A DNA stretch of 64,000 nucleotides. It comes from Mesorhizobium sp. M00.F.Ca.ET.216.01.1.1 (lineage in GTDB: Bacteria > Pseudomonadota > Alphaproteobacteria > Rhizobiales > Rhizobiaceae). Location of the stretch: NCBI RefSeq assembly GCF_004010325.2, contig NZ_SADR02000001.1, positions 471,688-535,687 on the forward strand. The letters run 5' to 3'. Under the pieces are notes generated by a model. That model was not told the DNA's origin. It saw nothing but the letters and a program-made list of their open reading frames with translations, and did not search any database. Positions 43,241 to 52,463 of the stretch are shown here, in pieces (within the stretch, counting starts at the first letter, position 1; each line of letters begins with the position of its first letter). The translations under genes and the position numbers were made by a program.

Positions 43241-44311
43241 CTATTCCTTCGCGTCGATAGCGACGTCGGATTTCCTGTTTGCCTGGGCATGCGGATTGCG
43301 CGCATGGAACAGATCGAGATCGGCCTCGATGCGGTCAAGCAGATTGTTGCGCACCATGTCGTAGCCAAGTTCGATCGCCGCCGCGAAGCCGTCCGAATCA
43401 GCGCCGCCATGGCTCTTCACCACGATGCCGTTCAGGCCAAGGAAGACGCCGCCATTGGAGCGGCCGACATCCATCTTTTCGCGCAGGCGGTCAAAGGCGC
43501 CCCTGGCGAAGACATAGCCGATCTTGGCCATCAGCGTTCGGCTCATCGCAGCGCGCAGATAGCCGGCGATCTGCCTGGCCGTGCCTTCCGCCGTCTTCAG
43601 GGCGATGTTGCCGGCAAATCCCTCGGTGACGACCACGTCGACCGTGCCCTTGCCGATGTCGTCGCCCTCGACGAAGCCACGATAGTTCATTGAGGCCATA
43701 TTGGCCTCGCGCAGCATGCGCCCGGCCTCCTTGACCTCTTCTTGCCCCTTGATCTCCTCGACGCCGACATTGAGCAGGCCGACGCTCGGCCGGTCGATGC
43801 CGAAAACCGAACGTGCCATGCCGGTGCCCAGAATGGCGAAATCGATGAGCTGATGCGCGTCCGCGCCGATGGTGGCGCCGACGTCCAGCACCACGCTTTC
43901 GCCGCGCGAGGTGGGCCACAAAGCCGCGATCGCCGGGCGGTCGATGGTTGCCATGGTGCGCAGGCAGAACTTCGACATTGCCATCAGCGCGCCGGTGTTG
44001 CCGGCCGAGATGCAGGCCTGTGCCGCACCTGATTTGACCGCCTCGACCGCCTTCCACATCGACGATTTCCAGCGGCCGTGGCGCAGTGCCTGGCTCGGCT
44101 TGTCGTCCATCCGCACCGCGACTTCGCAATGGACGAATTCACTCGCCTCAAGCAGTTTGGGGAATTTGGCGAGTTCGGGACGCACCAGCTCCTCGCGTCC
44201 GTAGATCACGAAACGGATGTCGGGACGACGGATAGCGACCGTCATGAGCGCCGGGATGACCACGCTTGGCCCGTGATCGCCGCCCATGGCATCGATGGAA
44301 ATCCTGATCAC
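43241..44311 (-). CDS. plsX: Phosphate acyltransferase PlsX
   Basis: 356-residue enzyme that makes acyl-phosphate from acyl-ACP, the first step of the PlsX/PlsY route to phosphatidic acid. Typical segments: [18 protein letters not shown] (residues 4-21), [10 protein letters not shown] near 105, and [18 protein letters not shown] near 235. Peripheral membrane protein. It lies between a DUF177 gene and fabH, the usual arrangement; rpmF, which often sits between DUF177 and plsX, is absent here. Confidence 0.97.
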   Translation of the reverse strand: MIRISIDAMGGDHGPSVVIPALMTVAIRRPDIRFVIYGREELVRPELAKFPKLLEASEFVHCEVAVRMDDKPSQALRHGRWKSSMWKAVEAVKSGAAQACISAGNTGALMAMSKFCLRTMATIDRPAIAALWPTSRGESVVLDVGATIGADAHQLIDFAILGTGMARSVFGIDRPSVGLLNVGVEEIKGQEEVKEAGRMLREANMASMNYRGFVEGDDIGKGTVDVVVTEGFAGNIALKTAEGTARQIAGYLRAAMSRTLMAKIGYVFARGAFDRLREKMDVGRSNGGVFLGLNGIVVKSHGGADSDGFAAAIELGYDMVRNNLLDRIEADLDLFHARNPHAQANRKSDVAIDAKE

Positions 44312-44441
44312 GCGGTGTCTATCTCACGGTTTGCTTGGCCAGCGCCCCTGGGGGCGAAGGTAAGGGGGGCTCGCGAAGGTTCGGCGAAAATACCGGTTTT
44401 GGGCTGCCGCACAACCGACTTTTCCAAGATTGGAGTGGCTT

Positions 44442-44990
44442 TCAGGATTTTCCCAGCAGGGAACGCAGCTTTTGCTGGAATTCATTCTCCACGGGCTCGG
44501 CATCGCCGGCGGCCTCCAGCGAGGCACCTTGCTTGCGCGGATAAGGGTCGATCGCCAGCCCGAAGAACTGTTCGGCAAGCGCCCCGACATCGATCGTGTC
44601 ACCGGAAAATGTTTCCGGGCTGTCCGGCCCCTCGGCATCGAGCAGGATCTCGCCGCCGCCCTCGAAGCCCTGCCGCCCGAGGTTGGACTCTTCCTGCAGG
44701 AACAGTGCATCGATCGCCTCGTCGATATGCGCCTCGACCGGATCGAGGGTGACGATGCAGGCCTGCGTGATGTCGGCCTCGACACGGCCGCTGACCTTGA
44801 CGCCGTGGCGCTTCCATGGCGCCACCAGCAGTTCGGCACGGTAGCGTTCAACCGAAAGCAATTCATGCTCCTCGGCCAGCGCGACGCGCTGCCGGGCATC
44901 GGCCTCGATCACTAGCGGCAGCCCCTTTTGCGGCAGCCGGGCGACATTGGTCACGAAGGACACAGGGCTCTGGGGATCCGCACGCCTCAT
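44442..44990 (-). CDS. DUF177 (YceD-like) protein
   Basis: 182-residue member of the DUF177 family, associated with 23S rRNA accumulation and often encoded before rpmF/plsX. Recognisable parts: VKVSGRVEADITQACIVTLD (central beta region with a single Cys, where others have two) and the acidic FGLAIDPYPRKQGAS near the end. The ATG at 44990 follows GGAGG; a GTG at 45005 overlapping the previous stop is the alternative. It is coupled to the cytochrome bc1 chaperone gene upstream. Confidence 0.85.
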   Translation of the reverse strand: MRRADPQSPVSFVTNVARLPQKGLPLVIEADARQRVALAEEHELLSVERYRAELLVAPWKRHGVKVSGRVEADITQACIVTLDPVEAHIDEAIDALFLQEESNLGRQGFEGGGEILLDAEGPDSPETFSGDTIDVGALAEQFFGLAIDPYPRKQGASLEAAGDAEPVENEFQQKLRSLLGKS

Positions 44991-45001
44991 CTTCTCCTCC
45001 T

Positions 45002-45544
45002 TCACGCCGCCTTGGCCACCGGAAACGCCACTGTGCCGGAAACGATCGAATCGGTCGGCTGTTCCGTCAATTTGCTGACGGCATCGACGACATAGGAGGC
45101 CAGTTGCGGTGCTTGCGGCCAGTTGCCGGCATCGGGCCTGACATTGCGGGCAAGCGCGGCAGCGAGCGCATCGCGGTCGTCGCGTTGCAGGGCGTCGTCA
45201 TAGGCTGCGGTGCGGCCGTAGAACATCTTCGCCAGCTTCCTCATGCGCTTCGGCACACCGACATCGCCGATACCCAATTCGCGCAGCGAATGTTCGACAT
45301 CCATGAAGAACTCGTCGATCAGCACCTGCGCAACCTCGCCCGCAACGCCGCCCTGCCCGCGCAGCCGGTGCTGAAACAGGAACATGTGCAGCGACAGTAT
45401 CTCGAAACGGCCGAGCGGCGTATCCGGTACATTCCACTCGGAATAAAACACGGTTTGCCGCGCCGCTGCCACGATTTGTGCGTAAAGCGCCTCGGTGATG
45501 GCGCGGTTGGCGTGACGTTCGCGGCCAAAAAGGCGCTGAAACAT
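45002..45544 (-). CDS. Ubiquinol-cytochrome c chaperone family protein (CBP3-like)
   Basis: 180-residue protein of the Ubiq_cyt_C_chap family, related to mitochondrial Cbp3 for assembly of the cytochrome bc1 complex. It begins MFQRLFGRERHANRAITEALY and has LSLHMFLFQHRLRGQGG and FFMDVEHSLRELGIGDVGV. Start 45544 is chosen for family length; upstream codons are unlike the family. It is divergent from the bamE-like gene, a common alphaproteobacterial arrangement. Confidence 0.9.
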   Translation of the reverse strand: MFQRLFGRERHANRAITEALYAQIVAAARQTVFYSEWNVPDTPLGRFEILSLHMFLFQHRLRGQGGVAGEVAQVLIDEFFMDVEHSLRELGIGDVGVPKRMRKLAKMFYGRTAAYDDALQRDDRDALAAALARNVRPDAGNWPQAPQLASYVVDAVSKLTEQPTDSIVSGTVAFPVAKAA

Positions 45545-45658
45545 TGAGGGTGGTCTCCCGGGGACCGTTTGTTGAATTGGCCTTGTTGCATCGGCAAGCA
45601 AGCTGGTTTACCGGTTTTGCGGCCCAGCGCAAGTTGCGGCAGTTTGAAGGAGTTGTTG

Positions 45659-46189
45659 TTGCGCGCGCTGAAATTCAAGTCGACTTTTCTGCCCAGGTCC
45701 GCCGGCGTGATTTCGCTGCTGGTGGCGGCTTCTGCGCTTTCCGCCTGCAATTCGTCCAAGATGATCGGCGATCTCAATCCGAGCGAGACGCTGACGCAGG
45801 GCTATGTCATCGACCAGCAGGCAATCGACCTGGTGCCGGTCGGCTCGAGCCGCGAACAGGTGCTTCTGGCGCTCGGTACCCCGTCGACGACGGCGACCTT
45901 CGACAACGAGGCCTTTTATTACATTTCGCAAACCCGCAAGCGTTACGTCGCTTTCGACAAGCCGAGGCTGGTCGACCAGCACGTGCTGGCGGTCTATTTC
46001 GGCGACGACGGGCGCGTCAGCCAGATCGCCAATTACGGCCTGAAGGACGGCAAGGTGTTCGACTTCATCTCGCGCACCACGCCGACCGGCGGCAAGGACC
46101 AGAACTTCCTTAGCCAGATCATCAACGGCGCCAGCAAGCTGGCACCCGGCATTCCCGGTGGCGGAGGCAGTTCGCTGGGCGGCACCTGA
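45659..46189 (+). CDS. bamE: BamE/OmlA-like outer-membrane lipoprotein
   Basis: 176-residue lipoprotein of the SmpA/OmlA family, a helper of the outer-membrane beta-barrel assembly machine. A signal with lipobox LSAC precedes the mature part; the domain shows VPVGSSREQVLLALGTPSTT, the usual helix-G-x-P pattern. The C-terminus is a Gly-rich tail. TTG at 45659 is chosen because AAGGAG lies 6 bases upstream and it opens the signal peptide. It is followed by a strong terminator. Confidence 0.87.
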   Translation: MRALKFKSTFLPRSAGVISLLVAASALSACNSSKMIGDLNPSETLTQGYVIDQQAIDLVPVGSSREQVLLALGTPSTTATFDNEAFYYISQTRKRYVAFDKPRLVDQHVLAVYFGDDGRVSQIANYGLKDGKVFDFISRTTPTGGKDQNFLSQIINGASKLAPGIPGGGGSSLGGT

Positions 46190-46255
46190 TCCATCCCGAC
46201 AGAATCGGCCTCTCTTCCTTTTGCTTCCTTGGAAGCAGCACCATCTCAGGCGACC

Positions 46256-46292
46256 AAAAACCCGCGGGAGCGATCCGGCGGGTTTTTGTTTT
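46256..46292 (+). terminator. Intrinsic terminator of bamE
   Basis: AAAAACCCGC/GCGGGTTTTT (46256-46265 with 46278-46287) then GTTTT. The stem and loop nearly equal those of the hppA terminator at 48693-48718 in opposite orientation. Confidence 0.85.
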
Positions 46293-46339
46293 CAGAACGG
46301 CACCACGCCGCTGCCGTCCGCCTCGGAGCTCCGACGGCA

Positions 46340-46561
46340 TCACTCGACCGCAACCGCGGCCGCCGCGGCGACCAACAGCAGCGTCACCAGCCCGACCACC
46401 GGCATGACACGGGCGAACGTCCTGTCGCGCATCAGATGCATGGCCGTGTACTGGCTGGCGGTGAGGTCATCGATGCGGTGATCGTGGATCGCGCCCGCAA
46501 CATAGATGCCGGCAAGCAATCCGGTCAGCGCCAGCGATGCCGTCATCAAAAACGTGGCCAT
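46340..46561 (-). CDS. Small two-helix membrane protein, DUF1772-like
   Basis: 73-residue protein with two hydrophobic helices (about 6-25 and 51-72) joined by a charged loop (HDHRIDDLTASQYTAMHLMR). The pattern resembles the N-terminal half of DUF1772 proteins, which normally have four helices, so it could be a short form or truncated. No continuation is seen downstream, where the bamE terminator lies. Function unknown. Confidence 0.6.
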   Translation of the reverse strand: MATFLMTASLALTGLLAGIYVAGAIHDHRIDDLTASQYTAMHLMRDRTFARVMPVVGLVTLLLVAAAAAVAVE

Positions 46562-46795
46562 CTCCTTCTCCCTGTTCGTGCCGGTCCATCTCGAAGTGAG
46601 TCAGACGCAGTGCGAAACCCGCGATCCTTCAGAACCGGCAGGTTTCACCGATCGGCGGGGTATTAGCGCAGGCCGATTGCCCACGCTTGGGCAAGGCGGA
46701 ACCAAGTTTTGGGAAATGCGGCCCTGGAACCACACCCATCACGCGCCCTTCGAGGTAAGGCAATCGTCATAGCGAACCGAAGCCGCGAGGTGGTC

Positions 46796-46850
46796 GAAGC
46801 GGCGGGGCAAGCCCGCCGCTTCCAAGTCGGATGTCGGCCGTGCCGGCCGA
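46796..46850 (-). terminator. Two hairpins downstream of the DUF680-like gene
   Basis: GAAGCGGCGGG/CCCGCCGCTTC (46796-46806 with 46812-46822) and TCGGCCG/CGGCCGA (46834-46840 with 46844-46850). They follow the minus-strand gene at 46859 and may end its transcript, although no T-tract is present. Confidence 0.4.
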
Positions 46851-46858
46851 CTTCGTTG

Positions 46859-47134
46859 TCAGCGCCCCCAGATCCCCTGTCCGGCTGCGGGGATATCGAA
46901 GTTCGAGGTTCCCCCCACGGCCGGTGCGCCGTCGGCAGTGCTGACACTGTTTGTGGCGTTTAGGTCGACCGAATAGGAGGCGTCGGACGTGGCAGAGACC
47001 TTTGCCATCGAATAGCCATGACCGGCGTTCGAATAGGAGCCATGGTTGTAGGTCGAGCCATAGTGGTCGCTGCCGGCAAAAGCCATGCCGGAGGCAAACA
47101 ACAACGTGGCAACGGTAAGAACGATCTTCTGCAT
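46859..47134 (-). CDS. Small secreted DUF680-like protein
   Basis: 91-residue secreted protein. A signal peptide (MQKIVLTVATLLFASGMAFA) is followed by GSDHYGSTYNHGSYSNAGHG, a start typical of the DUF680 family known mainly from Mesorhizobium, with many paralogues. The mature part is rich in Ser, Ala and Gly. There are no Cys. Function unknown. The family is one of the reasons for the genus suggestion. Confidence 0.75.
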   Translation of the reverse strand: MQKIVLTVATLLFASGMAFAGSDHYGSTYNHGSYSNAGHGYSMAKVSATSDASYSVDLNATNSVSTADGAPAVGGTSNFDIPAAGQGIWGR

Positions 47135-47454
47135 TTCAATTCTCCATGTTTGAGGGTTGGTATTGCGGCCTCAACGCGCCGTGCCCCGCACTGCGTTGAT
47201 GAGGCTCGTCCTTCATGCTGAAACCGACCAACCGGTATCCTTCTGGATTTTCGGCGGCAGGTTGTTCAGCGCACGGGTCGTCTTGTTGCGTCCGTGCGCT
47301 GTTCGGATGGCTGCTCCATGGCAGCCGAGACTCCGGAGAACCTTGGTTCTCCTTCCAAGGTTGCGGCTGAACCATTCGGATGGTTCAACGCGGCCTGTAT
47401 GAATAGCGGTTGTTCCCGATCAACCGCGTGGTGAAGTTGGCGTCCGGCGTCTCA
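47135..47454. other. 320-base gap with two adjacent hairpins
   Basis: Contains GGAGAACC/GGTTCTCC (47335-47342 with 47345-47352) and TGAACCAT/ATGGTTCA (47368-47375 with 47380-47387). The second may terminate the minus-strand methyltransferase gene that ends at 47455. No gene supported. Confidence 0.45.
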
Positions 47455-48321
47455 TTACGGCAAGCGTGTCCACGCGCCGGTCATTGGCGGAAACATGATG
47501 CAGGCGCTGTGCGCAACAGCCTCGTCGCGTAGTCGGTCCGCAAGGTCGTCGATGCCGATATCCGCGGCAGTGGCAATGCCCGTCCGCTCCATCGCGGGAA
47601 TGAGGCTTCTGACGGTTTGCGCGATGTATTCGTAGCCCAGCGACTCGACGCCGCCTTCGGCGCGGGCGCCGGAGATCATCTGCGGGGCAGGCAAACCGGC
47701 CGCGAGATAGGTCGAAAACAGTTTCCCGCCCATGTCCGTCTCGAAACCGGTTAGTACGAAGGCCTCGATGATCCAACGCAACACCTGCATGAATAGCGGC
47801 GTTTCGGGAAAGCTTCGTGCGAACGGCATCGACATCTCCTGGAATGCGACGATGCCGCCCGGTCGCAAGAAACCTGCCAGACGGCGCAGCGTCGCAGCCG
47901 GATCGGGCAGATACATCAGGACCAGCCGTCCAATGATCGCGTCGAACTCTCTCTCCGGAACGAAGCTGGCAAGATCTGCCGAGGCGAAGCGCACCCAGTA
48001 GCATTGGCCCGTTTCGACTGCGCGCCGTTGCGCCGTCTTGACCGCATCCTGCGACCGGTCGATGCCCAGCACCGACCCGCCCGGACCAACCAGTTGCCCG
48101 GCAAGCAGCGATACGTCACCAACGCCACAGCCCAGATCGAGCACACGCATCCCTTGCTTCAGTCCGGCTCGGCGCAGCACATCCTCGGTCAGATCACGCA
48201 CAAAATCACCCTGCAGCTGAAGACGTTTGAATTCGCCTTCGGAATAGCCGAGCGTATAGCGTTCACCATCGCAGATCTCGCTCTGGCCGTTTGGCCGGCG
48301 TTCGACAATGCTGGTGTTCAC
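47455..48321 (-). CDS. Class I SAM-dependent methyltransferase
   Basis: 288-residue methyltransferase. SAM-binding motif I is VLDLGCGVGDVSLLAGQLVG (about residues 60-79), motif II LGIDRSQDAVKTA, and post-motifs ADLASFVPEREFDAIIGRLV and LRPGGIVAFQE. Start is GTG at 48321. The C-terminal 100 residues vary in this family and do not reveal the substrate; UbiE-like or small-molecule methylation are possible. It stands alone on its strand. Confidence 0.87.
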   Translation of the reverse strand: MNTSIVERRPNGQSEICDGERYTLGYSEGEFKRLQLQGDFVRDLTEDVLRRAGLKQGMRVLDLGCGVGDVSLLAGQLVGPGGSVLGIDRSQDAVKTAQRRAVETGQCYWVRFASADLASFVPEREFDAIIGRLVLMYLPDPAATLRRLAGFLRPGGIVAFQEMSMPFARSFPETPLFMQVLRWIIEAFVLTGFETDMGGKLFSTYLAAGLPAPQMISGARAEGGVESLGYEYIAQTVRSLIPAMERTGIATAADIGIDDLADRLRDEAVAHSACIMFPPMTGAWTRLP

Positions 48322-48692
48322 AGTCCCGTCTCCTCATCGGTTGTGTTTCGGCATCGGCTGGGCGGAACCTCACGCTCCACGTCACCGGCCGGTGCCGGAT
48401 CCGAGTTGCTTTGGAGATATCCGCCGCCCCGCAATTGCGGCACGGGAACGCAAATCCCGCCGATAATCGAACGCAATCAACAGGCCGCAAGATGGAGGCG
48501 TCGCGTTTGAGCAAGCGTTGGTAGCCAGCGTAGTAAGAACCGCCAGAAGCGTGGTATTTTGCGATGAAGCAGCCGGAGGAGCGCCACTGGATGGCGGGCA
48601 CGCTCTTATCTGATCGCCAACAACCGTTGGCGCGATACTCGAACCGATTTCCGAGACCGCAGACTGTCCGCCGTCAGGGTCCAAAAACAAAA
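48322..48692. other. 371-base gap without recognisable gene
   Basis: Both strands were read; frames here are short and lack coherent composition. It holds the upstream region of the methyltransferase gene and, at its right edge, the tail of the hppA terminator. Confidence 0.5.
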
Positions 48693-48718
48693 AACCCGCG
48701 AGATCGCTCCCGCGGGTT
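48684..48718 (-). terminator. Intrinsic terminator of hppA
   Basis: On the minus strand AACCCGCG (48718-48711) pairs with CGCGGGTT (48700-48693) and is followed by TTTTGTTTTT. It lies 36 bases after the hppA stop. Confidence 0.85.
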
Positions 48719-48753
48719 TGGTAAATTCAGCCTCGAATAGAGGCCGGGCGGCC

Positions 48754-50895
48754 TCAGCCGTGCGCGAGCACGGCCAGCAGCAGCAGGGCGACGATGTTGG
48801 TGATCTTGATCGCCGGGTTGACCGCCGGGCCGGCGGTGTCCTTGTAGGGATCGCCGACCGTGTCGCCGGTGACCGAGGCCTTGTGCGCCTCCGAACCCTT
48901 CATATGCTTGACGCCGTCCTTATCGGTAAAGCCGTCCTCGAATGACTTCTTGGCGTTGTCCCAGGCGCCGCCGCCCGAGGTCATCGAGATGGCGACGAAC
49001 AGGCCGTTGACGATGACGCCGAGCAGCGAGGCGCCGAGCGCGGCAAAGGCCGACGCCCTCGAACCCGAGATCAGCAGCACGCCGAAATAGACGACCAGCG
49101 GCGCCAGCACCGGCAGCAGCGACGGAATGATCATTTCCCGGATTGCCGCCTTGGTCAGAAGGTCGACCGCGCGCGCATAGTTCGGCTTCGATGTTCCGGC
49201 CATGATGCCCGGATCCTCGCGGAACTGCTTGCGCACCTCCTGGACGATGGCGCCCGCTGCGCGGCCGACGGCCGTCATGGCGATGCCACCGAACAGATAC
49301 GGGATCAAACCGCCGAAGATCAGCCCGGCGACGACGTAAGGGTTGGAGAGGTCGAAGGAGACGTCGCCCGTGCCCTGGAAGTAAGGGTATTTGTCGCCGT
49401 TGGCGGCAAAGAACTTCAGGTCGTTCGAGTAGGCTGCGAACAGCACCAGGGCACCGAGACCGGCCGAACCGATGGCGTAGCCCTTGGTCACCGCCTTGGT
49501 GGTGTTGCCGACCGCGTCGAGCGCGTCGGTGGACTGGCGCACTTCCTTGGGCAGGCCGGCCATTTCGGCAATGCCGCCGGCATTGTCGGTGACCGGGCCG
49601 AAGGCGTCGAGCGCGACGATCATGCCGGCAAGACCGAGCATCGTGGTGACCGCGATCGCCGTGCCGTAGAGGCCGGCGAGCTGATAGGTCGAGATGATGC
49701 CGCCAACAATGACGATCGCCGGAAGCGCCGTCGATTCCAGCGACACCGCAAGGCCCTGGATGACATTGGTGCCGTGACCAGTCACCGAGGCCTGGGCGAT
49801 GGAATTGACCGGGCGCTTGTTGGTGCCGGTATAGAATTCGGTGATCACCACGATGAGCCCGGTCACCGCGAGGCCGATCAGGCCGCAGATAAACAGGTTC
49901 TTGCCGGTGATGGCCATGCCGGCAACGGTGCCGATCTCGCCCCAGCCGAAGGCCGCCGAGGTAGCGGCGGCAAGGCCGACGATGGAGAGCAGGCCGGTGA
50001 CGATCAGGCCCTTGTAGAGCGCGCCCATGATCGAGCCGCTGGGGCCGAGCTTGACGAAGAAGGTGCCGACGATCGAGGTCAGGATGCAAGCACCGCAGAT
50101 GGCCAGCGGGTAAAGCATGGCGGCGCCGAGAACGGCGGTGCCGCTGAAGAAGATGGAGCCGAGAACCATGGTGGCGACGACCGTCACCGCATAGGTCTCG
50201 AACAGGTCGGCGGCCATGCCGGCGCAGTCGCCGACATTGTCGCCGACATTGTCGGCGATGGTGGCCGGGTTGCGCGGATCGTCTTCTGGAATGCCGGCTT
50301 CGACCTTGCCGACCAGATCACCGCCGACGTCGGCGCCCTTGGTGAAGATGCCGCCGCCGAGACGGGCGAAGATCGAGATCAGTGATGCGCCGAAGCCGAG
50401 TGAAACCAGCGAGTCGATGACGACGCGGTCGTTTGGCTGAAGACCCATGAACTGGGTCAGAATGAGGTAGTAGATCGAGACGCCCAGCAGTGCGAGGCCC
50501 GCCACCAGCATACCGGTGATGGCGCCCGACTTGAAGGCGATGTCGAGACCAGCGGCGAGGCTGTTGGAGGCCGCCTGCGCGGTGCGCACATTGGCGCGCA
50601 CCGAAACGTGCATGCCGATGAAGCCGGCGGAGCCGGACAGCACGGCGCCGATCAGGAAGCCGATCGCGGCGGTGATCGAAAGCAGCCACCAGGCGAGCAG
50701 CAGCACGACGATGCCGACGATGGCGATGGTGGTATACTGGCGCGCCAGATAGGCCTGCGCACCTTCGCGGATGGCCGCGGAGATTTCCTGCATGCGTGCA
50801 TTGCCCTGATCGGACGCGAGGACCGAACGAGTCGCCCAGATGGCGTAAAGGACTGAAAGCAGGCCGCAGGCGATGACGGCGGAAATTATGGTCAT
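48754..50895 (-). CDS. hppA: K+-independent proton-translocating pyrophosphatase
   Basis: 713-residue membrane pump with about 16 helices that couples hydrolysis of pyrophosphate to proton export. The substrate site reads [20 protein letters not shown], then [18 protein letters not shown], and the later [19 protein letters not shown]. The Lys in GNTTKA, where potassium-dependent enzymes have Ala, marks the K+-independent class. Length is normal. A good promoter lies at 50994-51022, with a 90-base leader that contains a small hairpin (50918-50943). Confidence 0.96.
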   Translation of the reverse strand: MTIISAVIACGLLSVLYAIWATRSVLASDQGNARMQEISAAIREGAQAYLARQYTTIAIVGIVVLLLAWWLLSITAAIGFLIGAVLSGSAGFIGMHVSVRANVRTAQAASNSLAAGLDIAFKSGAITGMLVAGLALLGVSIYYLILTQFMGLQPNDRVVIDSLVSLGFGASLISIFARLGGGIFTKGADVGGDLVGKVEAGIPEDDPRNPATIADNVGDNVGDCAGMAADLFETYAVTVVATMVLGSIFFSGTAVLGAAMLYPLAICGACILTSIVGTFFVKLGPSGSIMGALYKGLIVTGLLSIVGLAAATSAAFGWGEIGTVAGMAITGKNLFICGLIGLAVTGLIVVITEFYTGTNKRPVNSIAQASVTGHGTNVIQGLAVSLESTALPAIVIVGGIISTYQLAGLYGTAIAVTTMLGLAGMIVALDAFGPVTDNAGGIAEMAGLPKEVRQSTDALDAVGNTTKAVTKGYAIGSAGLGALVLFAAYSNDLKFFAANGDKYPYFQGTGDVSFDLSNPYVVAGLIFGGLIPYLFGGIAMTAVGRAAGAIVQEVRKQFREDPGIMAGTSKPNYARAVDLLTKAAIREMIIPSLLPVLAPLVVYFGVLLISGSRASAFAALGASLLGVIVNGLFVAISMTSGGGAWDNAKKSFEDGFTDKDGVKHMKGSEAHKASVTGDTVGDPYKDTAGPAVNPAIKITNIVALLLLAVLAHG

Positions 50896-51306
50896 TGCCG
50901 AATTTTCCTCGATTGATGGCCCAAAAGAACCCCTCCCTGGGCCGTTGAGACGGGGAGCGGACCCCGCGCACGGAATCCACCCCTTCGCAGCGGCTTATGC
51001 GAAACAGGGCTCGGAACGTCAAGATATTGTTCGGTTTTTGCCCGGCTTTCGCCAAAAGACATAGACGGTAGCGCGCCTGTAGGCGCCGCCGTCTCATTAG
51101 ATCGATTGAAATCGGCGGAACGGCCCTGTGTCAGCCTTTACGCAGGTCGCCGTCGGGCTGGATCAGCGGCGAAACCGGCGTCAGGCTCGAACTGACGCTC
51201 GATCACCCGGCGCGAAGCTGATCAGGTGCCGTAGAAGGCAGCGCTTATCCTGCTTTGCAAGCACCGACGGGGTAGCCTATCTTCGAGGTCGACCTGGAGT
51301 TAATTC
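50896..51306. other. 411-base divergent gap between hppA and the hicBA remnant
   Basis: Holds the hppA promoter and leader hairpin (GGCCCA 50918-50923 with TGGGCC 50938-50943) and the upstream region of hicB. The part from 51060 to 51290 has no recognisable gene or repeat. Confidence 0.5.
50994..51022 (-). promoter_or_regulatory. Sigma-70 type promoter of hppA
   Basis: Minus strand: TTGACG (51022-51017), 17-base spacer, CATAAG (50999-50994). Start predicted near 50987. Confidence 0.65.
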
Positions 51307-51506
51307 ATGAAGTTCAAGGCGATCATTCACGAAGCTGAAGAAGGTGGTTACTGGGCAGAGGTCCCGGCAATTCCCGGCTGCGCGACTCAGGGCGAAACCT
51401 TGGAGGAGCTTGTCGAAAACTTGCATGAAGCGATCGAAGGCTGCCTCTCGTAGAGCCTATGTCTTTCACCTCGGAACCCGGCCGGATCGTGGAAATCGCT
51501 GTTTGA
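51307..51506 (+). pseudogene. hicB: HicB antitoxin gene with a one-base frameshift
   Basis: From ATG 51307 the frame encodes MKFKAIIHEAEEGGYWAEVP then AIPGCATQGETLEELVENLH and EAIEGCLS, and meets TAG at 51451 (48 residues). Shifting frame at 51450 restores the expected HicB ending VEPMSFTSEPGRIVEIAV with TGA at 51504-51506. One missing base within the Ser codon explains this. The composite of 66 residues equals a normal short HicB. The hicA remnant overlaps its stop (TTGA). GGAG precedes the ATG, so a truncated 48-residue product may still be made. Confidence 0.85.
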
Positions 51507-51704
51507 AGGCCATTTCCGGCAAGGAGCTAGCACGTGCGGTCGAACGGCAAGGCTGGAAGCTTTTGCGCGTCGCCGGAAGCCACCACATCTATGGTGAGCA
51601 GCATTGTGCGCCTTTCAATTCCTATTCATAGCAACAAGCCGCTCAAAACTGGGCTCTTGCGACACCTCTTGGCGCTGGCCGAAATCAACGAGCGCGATAT
51701 TTGA
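51503..51704 (+). pseudogene. hicA: HicA toxin gene with a frameshift
   Basis: From TTG 51503 the frame reads KAISGKELARAVERQGWKLL then RVAGSHHIYGE, including the catalytic His in GSHHIYG, and then runs out of frame to a stop at 51629-51631. The next frame continues the HicA domain as SIVRLSIPIHSNKPLKTGLL then RHLLALAEINERDI to TGA at 51702-51704. The break is near 51592-51600 and fits loss of two bases or gain of one. The composite is a complete HicA of about 66 residues. The uninterrupted N-terminal part is unlikely to be active. Confidence 0.85.
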
Positions 51705-51713
51705 CGTTATTGG

Positions 51714-52463
51714 CTACGCCGTTTCCTGCCCCATACGGCGCGCTGTATAGCGCTCGATCGCCGACAGCCCGTCATAGATCAGCACGGCCAGCGCGGCGAC
51801 GATCAGGCCGCCCTGCAGGACGAAGGCGAGGTTGTTCGATAGCAGCCCGGCGATGATCACCTCGCCCAGCGTCCTGGCCGCAACGGTTGAGCCGATCGTC
51901 GCGGTGGCGAGGCTGATCACCACCGACAGCCGGATGCCGCCCAAGATGATCGGCGCGCTGAGCGGCAACTCGACCTTGAGCAGCCTTTGCCAGCCGGTCA
52001 TGCCGGCGCCGCGCGCCGCCTCCATCACATTGCCGGGCAGCGTGGTCAGGCCGGTCAGCGCGTTCTCGAAGATCGGCAGCAGGCCGTAGAGAAACAGCGC
52101 GATGAGCGTCGGCTTCTCGCCGAAACCGACGGCCGGCACGGCCAGCGCCAGCACCGCCACGGGCGGAAAGGTCTGGCCGATATTGACCAGACTACGCGAT
52201 AGCGGCAGGAACTCGACGCCGGCCGGGCGGGTGACCAGGATGGCGAGCGCCACGGCGACGACAGTCGCGGCCAGTGTGGCGATCAGTACGGTCCTCAGAT
52301 GCAGCAGCGTCAGCGTCAACAGGCTGCCCTGATTGTAGATTACCGGCGCGCCATCCTGGGTCAGCGGCCTCAGCAGCGGCTCGAACCAGCCGGGATTGGT
52401 GACGAAGGCAACCAGCAGCACCACCAGAACAAGCCTGAGCAGCGACGGAAGCCAGGCTTTCAT
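51714..52463 (-). CDS. Osmoprotectant-type ABC transporter permease (OpuCB/YehW-like)
   Basis: 249-residue permease with about six hydrophobic helices and the EAA-type loop MEAARGAGMTGWQRLLKVELP (near 149-169), characteristic of glycine-betaine/choline (OpuC, YehW/Y) transporters. Its ATG (52463) overlaps the stop of the ATPase gene (ATGA). It is last in a four-gene operon: binding protein, long permease, ATPase, this permease. It ends 10 bases from the end of the hicA remnant on the other strand. Confidence 0.88.
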   Translation of the reverse strand: MKAWLPSLLRLVLVVLLVAFVTNPGWFEPLLRPLTQDGAPVIYNQGSLLTLTLLHLRTVLIATLAATVVAVALAILVTRPAGVEFLPLSRSLVNIGQTFPPVAVLALAVPAVGFGEKPTLIALFLYGLLPIFENALTGLTTLPGNVMEAARGAGMTGWQRLLKVELPLSAPIILGGIRLSVVISLATATIGSTVAARTLGEVIIAGLLSNNLAFVLQGGLIVAALAVLIYDGLSAIERYTARRMGQETA

